The notes below the pieces were generated by a model. That model saw nothing but the letters and a program-made list of their open reading frames with translations. It ran no database searches and had not been told where the DNA came from. 5,059 nucleotides of DNA from Coriobacteriia bacterium (GTDB lineage Bacteria > Actinomycetota > Coriobacteriia > Anaerosomatales > JAHIQC01): positions 1 through 5,059 of the forward strand of contig JAURYZ010000209.1 of assembly GCA_030653635.1 (NCBI GenBank). Reading direction: 5' to 3'. Of the stretch, positions 1 to 3,688 are shown in pieces. The translations under genes and the position numbers were made by a program. Within the stretch, counting starts at the first letter, position 1, and every line of letters begins with the position of its first letter.

Positions 1-426
1 TACGGAAGGAGTCACGTCCCTGGTAGCGGAGACAGGTGCTGGCACGGAAGCCTGCTGGCCAAGGAACGCCGCGAGCTTTTGAATCACCTGGGAGGCGTCT
101 CCAGCGGAAGACATGTGCGCGGATGCACCGGCCTGACGAGCACGCAGCGCTGAGGACTCATTGGGTTGCAGCGACAAAATGATTACTGGAACCCCGCCAC
201 CATCGCCTGCCTTGATCTGCTGTGTGAGGGAGTAGCCGTCCATGCCCTCCAGCTCGGCATCCACGACGATGACATCCGGACGCCTAGCTCCGATCATGCC
301 TAAGGCACGAGGTCCGGAAAGCGCACCTGTCACTTCTGCGTCGACGCCTGATGCGATAAGGCCTGCCTTGATGCGCTCAACCAATGACTCGTCTTCGTGG
401 ACGATGATCACGCTCTTGTCTGGCAC
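1..426 (-). CDS. Response regulator receiver-domain protein, atypical, C-terminus outside window
   Basis: The first 142 codons are visible and the frame is still open at the window edge. The protein begins VPDKSVIIVHEDESLV and has the alternating strand/helix pattern of a CheY-like receiver. The phosphoacceptor is Asp56, in the context PDVIVVDAELEGMDG, so the two-component signalling role is well supported. The acidic pair before it is Glu11-Asp12 instead of Asp-Asp. The Thr/Ser switch position is Ser85 in VIILSLQ. The conserved Lys of the usual 'LTKPF' motif is replaced by Ser107 (MSSAG at 105-109). From about residue 124 a Ala/Pro/Ser/Val-rich linker starts, so another domain may follow outside the window. 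The start is taken as GTG at 426 because GGGAGG lies 8 nt upstream. An in-frame ATG at 444 has no ribosome binding site and would place the GGGAGG inside the gene. The partner kinase and output are unknown. It is divergent from the rRNA methyltransferase. Confidence 0.85.
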   Translation of the reverse strand, partial: MPDKSVIIVHEDESLVERIKAGLIASGVDAEVTGALSGPRALGMIGARRPDVIVVDAELEGMDGYSLTQQIKAGDGGGVPVIILSLQPNESSALRARQAGASAHMSSAGDASQVIQKLAAFLGQQASVPAPVSATRDVTPSV

Positions 427-434
427 GCGTTGAA

Positions 435-440
435 CCTCCC
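435..440 (-). promoter_or_regulatory. Ribosome binding site that fixes a GTG start
   Basis: The minus strand reads GGGAGG, then an 8-nt spacer, then GTG at 426-424. This supports the GTG as start of the response regulator over the in-frame ATG at 444-442, which has only a GC-rich stretch without purine run in front of it. Confidence 0.7.
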
Positions 441-495
441 TCATGATGCAAGCACGCGGTCGCGCGCTCACGGGTTATTCGACGTGGGACGATTA

Positions 496-513
496 TCGGC
501 ATAGCAATGCCGA
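496..513. promoter_or_regulatory. 18-bp dyad in the divergent intergenic region, candidate operator
   Basis: TCGGCAT (496-502), a 4-nt centre AGCA, and ATGCCGA (507-513) form a perfect 7-bp inverted repeat. A third exact copy of ATGCCGA lies at 551-557, 44 bp from the second in direct orientation. The 427-584 region separates the divergent response regulator and methyltransferase starts, so both promoters must lie in or near it. AT-rich -10-like hexamers are present (GATAAT on the minus strand at 497-492, TAGTAT on the plus strand at 545-550), but none has a convincing -35 partner. What is visible is the repeat; a regulatory role is inferred. Confidence 0.4.
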
Positions 514-584
514 AGCTATACCGAATCATACTCCGCTCTCAGGGTAGTATATGCCGAGAAGTCCCCTATGCAGAACGGTCAGGC

Positions 585-1880
585 ATGCAGATACGCGTTG
601 AACGACTCGCATACGGCGGAGACGGCATCGGTCGGCTCGAAGACGGGCGGACCGCATTTATCAAAGGCGGCTGCCCCGGCGATCTGGTCGACGTTCATAT
701 TGACGTCGAGCATGCCCGTTACGCAAAGACTACCGTGATGCAGGTTATCGAACCCTCCTCCGATAGGATCGCCCCTCCGTGCCCGTACTTCGGCACCTGC
801 GGGGGCTGCCAATGGCAGCATGTGTCCTACGATGCCCAACTTATGGCCAAGCGTTCCGCCGTCGCCGAAGCCCTGCATCGGATCGGCCATCAGGACGTCA
901 CAGTCGATCCATGCGTCCCATCTGCTCGACAGTACGGCTATCGCAACAAGATCGAACTGGTGGCTCACTTAGACGCCAACGGGCTGACCATCGGCTACAT
1001 GCGCGCCGGAACCAACGAGGTCGTGCGCGTGGACTCCTGCCTGCTTATGCCCGAGCGCGCGCACGATCTCCCGAAGTCCTTGGCCGGCTGTCTGCGCTAC
1101 CTCAGTGGACGCGCCGACCTGCGCATCTTGAGGGTCGGAGCCCGCGTCGCATCCGCCACACGGGACCTTGAGATCGCCCTGTGGACGACACCCGGGGCCT
1201 TCCCGCGCAAGATGGTAGCCGAAACCATCGCACAAGCTACAAAGGCCAGCGGCGTGGTTCGAGTCCTTGCCCGCGACGAATCAGCCAAACGCTCGGTCGT
1301 GGGCGTCGAGGTACTTCGCGGAAACGGCGCATGGCGCGAGCGTGTACTCGGCAACGACATGTTGATCTCTGCCCCGTCGTTCTTCCAGGTCAACACCCCT
1401 ACCGCCGAGGAACTGGTCACGCGCGCACTTGAGGCCTTAGACGCCGATGGCTCTGACCGTGTGCTCGACCTTTACTCCGGAGCCGGCACTTTCACCCTGC
1501 CGCTGTCCGAGATCGCCGGTGAGGTCGTTGCCGTCGAGGAGTCCGGAGCGGCACTGTCCGATCTTCGGCGCAACCTAGAGCGGGCAAACCTATGGGCCGA
1601 GATCGCTCCTGGCGATGCGGAACGCGCGCTGCCCAATCTGGGTCGATTCGACCTAGCGCTCGTAGACCCGCCGCGAAGCGGCATGCGCCCCGGGGCTATT
1701 AGCGCTCTGGCGGCCACCGGGGCGCGCCGAATCGTGTATGTCAGCTGTGATCCAGCGACGCTGGCCCGCGATTGCGATGGTTTGACCAAATGCGGCTATC
1801 ACCTCACTCGGGCGATACCGGTCGATTTGTTCCCGCAGACCTACCACGTCGAGACCATCGCGGTACTCGACAAAACATAG
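585..1880 (+). CDS. rlmD: 23S rRNA (uracil-5-)-methyltransferase, RlmD/RumA type
   Basis: This cytoplasmic enzyme of the TrmA/RumA family transfers a methyl group from S-adenosylmethionine to C5 of a uridine in 23S rRNA. Numbering is from Met at 585 (431 residues). An N-terminal TRAM domain starts at residue 1 (MQIRVERLAYGGDGIGRL) and runs to about 58. Cys66, Cys72 and Cys75 (C-x5-C-x2-C) with Cys152 match the [4Fe-4S] ligands of RumA. FFQVNT is at 266-271 and the SAM-binding DLYSGAGTFTLPL at 295-307. DPPRSG is at 361-366. The catalytic nucleophile is Cys388 in YVSCDPATLARD, and the general-base Glu is at 423 in HVET. All core residues are intact. An in-frame ATG at 507 would add 26 residues, but that extension is not part of the TRAM domain and has no ribosome binding site. 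The start at 585 is also weakly led (TCAGGC), so it rests mainly on domain fit. Whether the target is U1939 (RlmD), U747, or both is inferred from family only. Confidence 0.93.
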   Translation: MQIRVERLAYGGDGIGRLEDGRTAFIKGGCPGDLVDVHIDVEHARYAKTTVMQVIEPSSDRIAPPCPYFGTCGGCQWQHVSYDAQLMAKRSAVAEALHRIGHQDVTVDPCVPSARQYGYRNKIELVAHLDANGLTIGYMRAGTNEVVRVDSCLLMPERAHDLPKSLAGCLRYLSGRADLRILRVGARVASATRDLEIALWTTPGAFPRKMVAETIAQATKASGVVRVLARDESAKRSVVGVEVLRGNGAWRERVLGNDMLISAPSFFQVNTPTAEELVTRALEALDADGSDRVLDLYSGAGTFTLPLSEIAGEVVAVEESGAALSDLRRNLERANLWAEIAPGDAERALPNLGRFDLALVDPPRSGMRPGAISALAATGARRIVYVSCDPATLARDCDGLTKCGYHLTRAIPVDLFPQTYHVETIAVLDKT

Positions 1881-1884
1881 AGGG

Positions 1885-2112
1885 CTAGATCAGACGCCCA
1901 ACCTCAGGGAAATCCGTGACGTGAACGTCGTGAGGGGCATCTTCGTGCGCTTCTGTGAGATCAGCACCGGCATCGTGCATGCCCTCGTGGTCACCTTCGC
2001 CCCACATCGCACTTTCCGTGACGTCATAGACGACACCACGATACGCGACGTAAGCTGGTTGCCCTTCGCGGCCGTTGAACACCGCTAGCTCTTCTAAAGT
2101 CATATCCTTCAT
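1885..2112 (-). CDS. Stand-alone cytochrome b5-like heme-binding protein (75 residues)
   Basis: The whole protein is a single cytochrome b5-fold (heme/steroid-binding) domain with no signal peptide or membrane segment, so it is predicted to be soluble and cytoplasmic. It opens MTLEELAVFNGREGQPAYVAYRGVVYDVT, the typical b5 N-terminal strand pattern, followed by Trp37 and the segment DHEGMHDAGADLT (41-53). It ends with APH (59-61) and FPEVGRLI. This is the pattern of the short prokaryotic b5-like group rather than the eukaryotic HPGG type. His42 or His46 plus His61 are the likely axial heme ligands; six His are present in all (42, 46, 56, 61, 64 and no others outside 42-64 except none, i.e. five at these positions). 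Binding of heme is inferred from family. The ATG at 2112 has AAGGAG 5 nt upstream. A second in-frame ATG at 2103 is too close to that site. It converges on the methyltransferase gene with a 4-bp gap. Confidence 0.85.
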   Translation of the reverse strand: MKDMTLEELAVFNGREGQPAYVAYRGVVYDVTESAMWGEGDHEGMHDAGADLTEAHEDAPHDVHVTDFPEVGRLI

Positions 2113-2117
2113 GGGGG

Positions 2118-2123
2118 CTCCTT
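2118..2123 (-). promoter_or_regulatory. Strong ribosome binding site of the b5-like gene
   Basis: The minus strand reads AAGGAG followed by five C residues and ATG at 2112. This is the best Shine-Dalgarno sequence in the window and settles the choice between ATG at 2112 and ATG at 2103. Confidence 0.75.
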
Positions 2124-2138
2124 ACTGCTGTAGGGTCA

Positions 2139-2158
2139 AAGAAGCTTCTTCCCATGGG
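2139..2158. repeat. Two abutting perfect palindromes in the b5 leader
   Basis: AAGAAGCTTCTT (2139-2150, 12 bp) is followed directly by CCCATGGG (2151-2158, 8 bp). They sit 27 bp upstream of the b5 start codon, just in front of its ribosome binding site. They could be an operator, or could fold in the leader RNA close to the ribosome binding site. Only the symmetry is visible; the role is unknown. Confidence 0.5.
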
Positions 2159-2164
2159 CAGATC

Positions 2165-2177
2165 GTGCGAAACGCAC
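2165..2177. repeat. Short perfect hairpin GTGCG-AAA-CGCAC
   Basis: Five-base-pair GC-rich stem with a 3-nt loop, 7 bp beyond the paired palindromes. On the minus strand no run of T follows (the next bases are GATCTGCC), so it is not a standard intrinsic terminator. It lies in the transcript leader of the b5-like gene if transcription starts upstream or reads through from the 126-residue gene. Confidence 0.45.
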
Positions 2178-2183
2178 CCACTA

Positions 2184-2220
2184 AGGACCTGTGACCAACC
2201 TACGGTCCTGATACCTACGG
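2184..2220. repeat. Inverted repeat AGGACC/GGTCCT overlapping direct repeat ACCTACGG x2
   Basis: AGGACC (2184-2189) and GGTCCT (2204-2209) are inverted with a 14-nt loop. ACCTACGG occurs at 2198-2205 and again at 2213-2220, a direct repeat with a 15-bp period that overlaps one arm of the inverted repeat. On the minus strand the stem lies about 20 nt past the stop of the 126-residue gene and is followed by TAG rather than a T tract. It could be a weak terminator, a regulator site, or a structured leader. Confidence 0.4.
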
Positions 2221-2229
2221 CGTCTGGCC

Positions 2230-2610
2230 TCAGCGGCCGAGCCTTGCAAGGATGCTTAGGAACTTCAGCAAGCCGCCCAGACCAGTTGCAATCAAAGCCA
2301 GCGGCAGCAGACTGGTCTTGTCGCTTTCTTTGCCCGAGCCGCCGAGCAACGCTTGATAGCCTACGGTTACAGCTTTGCTCTGACCGTCGACATCGAGCGT
2401 CACAGTGGTCGAGTCCGAACCAAACTCGACGCCTTCGAGCTGCTTGATGAGGTCGCCCGCAATCTGCGTCCCCGAGACGGTTGTGACTGTTCGCGAAACG
2501 AGCTGTGTGCTCCCCTGCTCTACGGCCAGCGCAGACCCCGGAGCACCCAACACGCACGCCACCGTGAGCAACGCGATCAACAAACCTGTGGACCTCACCG
2601 AACTCACCAT
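2230..2610 (-). CDS. Exported, membrane-anchored small protein of unknown function
   Basis: I do not recognise a family. The 126 residues split into three parts. A signal peptide (about 1-29) has a short basic start, the hydrophobic run GLLIALLTVACVLG and a signal-peptidase-I-like site after ALA at 27-29. A soluble part (30-99) is rich in Thr, Ser and Val with beta-prone stretches such as TVTTVSG and TVTLDVDG. A C-terminal hydrophobic segment LLPLALIATGLGGLLKFLSIL (about 101-121) is followed by Arg. The expected topology is outside body, one anchor, tiny cytoplasmic tail. Cys19 sits in TVAC, a poor lipobox, so lipoprotein status is unlikely. AAGGG directly touches the ATG at 2610, which is too close; GTG at 2598 (codon 5) gives a 12-nt spacing and still leaves a complete signal peptide, so the start is uncertain by a few codons. 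Lies between the Crp/Fnr gene and the b5-like gene, same strand; a CRP-like site lies 55 bp upstream. Confidence 0.7.
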   Translation of the reverse strand: MVSSVRSTGLLIALLTVACVLGAPGSALAVEQGSTQLVSRTVTTVSGTQIAGDLIKQLEGVEFGSDSTTVTLDVDGQSKAVTVGYQALLGGSGKESDKTSLLPLALIATGLGGLLKFLSILARLGR

Positions 2611-2664
2611 CCCTTGTCACTACGAGCCTCTGGTGTGTTCTTCGGCAGGCAGGGACATGGACTG

Positions 2665-2680
2665 GGTGACATGCGTCACG
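2665..2680. promoter_or_regulatory. CRP-like binding site upstream of the exported protein gene
   Basis: GGTGA-N6-TCACG, with a perfect core GTGAC-ATGC-GTCAC at 2666-2679. It matches 8 of the 10 fixed positions of the CRP consensus TGTGA-N6-TCACA and has the exact spacing. It ends 55 bp upstream of the ATG at 2610 and lies next door to a gene for a Crp/Fnr regulator with a CRP-like recognition helix. No clear -10/-35 pair was found, so activation versus repression cannot be read from position. Confidence 0.5.
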
Positions 2681-2724
2681 GTATTCGGATATCGGGTCGA
2701 CGGGTGGTGCCGCTCATCGGCGAT

Positions 2725-2743
2725 TTGCGACCGAATGTCGCAA
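2725..2743. repeat. Perfect hairpin downstream of the Crp/Fnr gene
   Basis: TTGCGAC (2725-2731), 5-nt loop CGAAT, GTCGCAA (2737-2743). It begins 21 bp past the stop of the regulator in the direction of transcription. No T tract follows on the minus strand (AATCGCC), so if it ends transcription it is not a canonical Rho-independent terminator. Its odd spacing (centre within 5 nt) does not fit the TGTGA-N6-TCACA pattern, so it is probably not another site for the regulator. Confidence 0.45.
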
Positions 2744-2763
2744 CTTGCGTCACAGAAACTCTG

Positions 2764-3465
2764 CTACTCGCCCTCGAGACGCTCCCGAAGCTTGATGAGA
2801 TCGACCACGATCTTGCGGCCCTTGGTGGCGAGCGCGCCGTCCTTGGCCAGGTTGGAGATGATGCGGCTCGCCGTCTCACGCGAGGTACCGGCCAGGGTAG
2901 CGATCTCGTAGTGGGTCAGACCCTGAATCACCGGCACGCCACGGGCCTCATAGCTCGCTGTAGCTACGTTGAGCAGCACCCGCATCACCCGGTGGCTGGC
3001 GTCGTGGAACGCCATGTCCTCCAATCGGGCGATCGTGTGACGCACTCGCCTGGACAGGGTCGCTATGAGCGAAAGTGCTAGGCGAGGGTTTATCTGGATC
3101 GCTGCCGAAAGGTCCTTAGCGTCGAGGCTGAATAGCTCGACTTCTGAAACAGCAATCACGTCGGCTGAACGAGGCTCAGCGTCGACCAGACTCATCTCGC
3201 CGAAATGTGCTGGTGCCTCGAGGTAGTTCAGGGCCAGCTCCTTGCCGTCCGGCGACGCCAGTGAGACCTTCACCCGACCGGACACGAGCAGATACATCGA
3301 CGAACCCATCTCGTTCTGGTTCACGATGAATGCGCCCTTGGGGTAGCGGCGCAACTGAACCATATCCGCGAACGTATCGAGGTCACCCCCCGACATGTCG
3401 GAGAACATAGGTATGCTGCGCAGTTTGGCTACTGACGCGTCTCTGAGTGCGGTTGTCTGCTCCAT
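2764..3465 (-). CDS. Crp/Fnr-family transcriptional regulator
   Basis: Cytoplasmic dimeric DNA-binding protein of 233 residues, the usual family length. The cyclic-nucleotide-binding beta-roll covers about 20-125. Its phosphate-binding cassette FGEMSL...PRSA (88-101) keeps Gly89, Glu90, Arg99 and Ser100, the counterparts of the cAMP contacts of E. coli CRP. The dimerisation helix (about 126-155) has Thr144 at the CRP Thr127 position, but Ile145 replaces Ser128. The winged helix-turn-helix (about 157-225) has LTHYEIATLAG and recognition helix TSRETASRIISNL (194-206). Arg196, Glu197 and Arg201 match CRP Arg180, Glu181 and Arg185, which read TGTGA. There is no N-terminal FNR-type cysteine cluster; the protein has no cysteines at all, so an Fe-S oxygen sensor is excluded. 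The start at ATG 3465 gives the normal N-terminus; GGGGGG lies 14 nt upstream, rather far. An in-frame TTG at 3507 lies inside the operator-like repeat and is less likely. The true ligand is not known. Confidence 0.92.
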   Translation of the reverse strand: MEQTTALRDASVAKLRSIPMFSDMSGGDLDTFADMVQLRRYPKGAFIVNQNEMGSSMYLLVSGRVKVSLASPDGKELALNYLEAPAHFGEMSLVDAEPRSADVIAVSEVELFSLDAKDLSAAIQINPRLALSLIATLSRRVRHTIARLEDMAFHDASHRVMRVLLNVATASYEARGVPVIQGLTHYEIATLAGTSRETASRIISNLAKDGALATKGRKIVVDLIKLRERLEGE

Positions 3466-3486
3466 AAGGTTGGTATCGGCCCCCCT

Positions 3487-3530
3487 GAATTGTGACTTAA
3501 CCCACAATCTAGCGGTTCACGTCACAATTC
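3487..3530. promoter_or_regulatory. Nested CRP-like inverted repeats in front of the Crp/Fnr gene, candidate autoregulatory operator
   Basis: Two symmetries share one arm. The compact one is ATTGTG-N8-CACAAT (3489-3508), read in CRP form as TGTGA-N6-CCACA (3491-3506), 9 of 10 matches to consensus. The wide one is a perfect 10-bp repeat, GAATTGTGAC (3487-3496) and GTCACAATTC (3521-3530), 24 nt apart. The compact site ends 26 bp upstream of the ATG at 3465. A minus-strand -10-like TAGATT (3511-3506) overlaps it, which would fit self-repression, but no good -35 is seen. Confidence 0.6.
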
Positions 3531-3565
3531 GACACCATCTCTCACAGTTCGCCCCTGCCGTACGG

Positions 3566-3587
3566 CTCGTCTCTTTGCCTCGTCTCT
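3566..3587. repeat. Short direct repeat CTCGTCTCT x2
   Basis: CTCGTCTCT at 3566-3574 and 3579-3587, a 13-bp period, in the non-coding stretch upstream of the Crp/Fnr gene. It may be a chance repeat in a pyrimidine-rich patch. No function can be assigned. Confidence 0.35.
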
Positions 3588-3612
3588 GGCGAATCGCAGC
3601 CTTAGCGACCGT

Positions 3613-3655
3613 CCGCCCGGATACACGAAGGGCGGCCCCGTGAAGGAACCGCCCT
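3613..3655 (-). terminator. Probable terminator of the HdrD-type gene, with alternative pairing
   Basis: On the minus strand AGGGCGG (3655-3649), a 13-nt loop and CCGCCCT (3635-3629) form a GC-rich stem followed by TCGTGTAT, which is only moderately T-rich. It lies 34 bp past the stop of the HdrD-type gene and well before the regulator's operator, the right place for a terminator. A second GGGCGG at 3618-3613 could pair with the same CCGCCC, so two mutually exclusive stems are possible. Confidence 0.5.
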
Positions 3656-3688
3656 CGCGATACGCCCTACCTGCCGAAGAAGGGCCGT

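Noticed and set aside
507..584. 26-residue N-terminal extension of the methyltransferase from an ATG at 507
   Set aside because: The TRAM domain begins at Met 585, the extension has no family-like sequence or ribosome binding site, and it would run through one arm of the dyad and the likely promoter region.
1916..1929. GTGACGTGAAC shared with the upstream region of the Crp/Fnr gene
   Set aside because: It is inside the b5-like coding sequence, lacks the inverted partner at CRP spacing, and is probably chance.
2019..2030. TGACGTCA palindrome inside the b5-like gene
   Set aside because: It lies within coding sequence and is explained by the codons; no sign of a site conserved elsewhere in the window.
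2725..2743. TTGCGAC/GTCGCAA hairpin as a standard terminator or third CRP site
   Set aside because: No T tract follows on either strand, and the centre spacing does not fit TGTGA-N6-TCACA; kept only as a hairpin of unknown role.
2353..3081. 242-codon plus-strand open frame across the exported protein and regulator genes
   Set aside because: It spans two well-supported minus-strand genes and their spacer, and its translation has the His/Arg-rich low-complexity look of a shadow frame.
3466..3507. Upstream TTG start (3507) for the Crp/Fnr protein, adding 14 residues
   Set aside because: It lacks a ribosome binding site and would put the CRP-like operator partly inside the gene; ATG at 3465 gives the normal family length.
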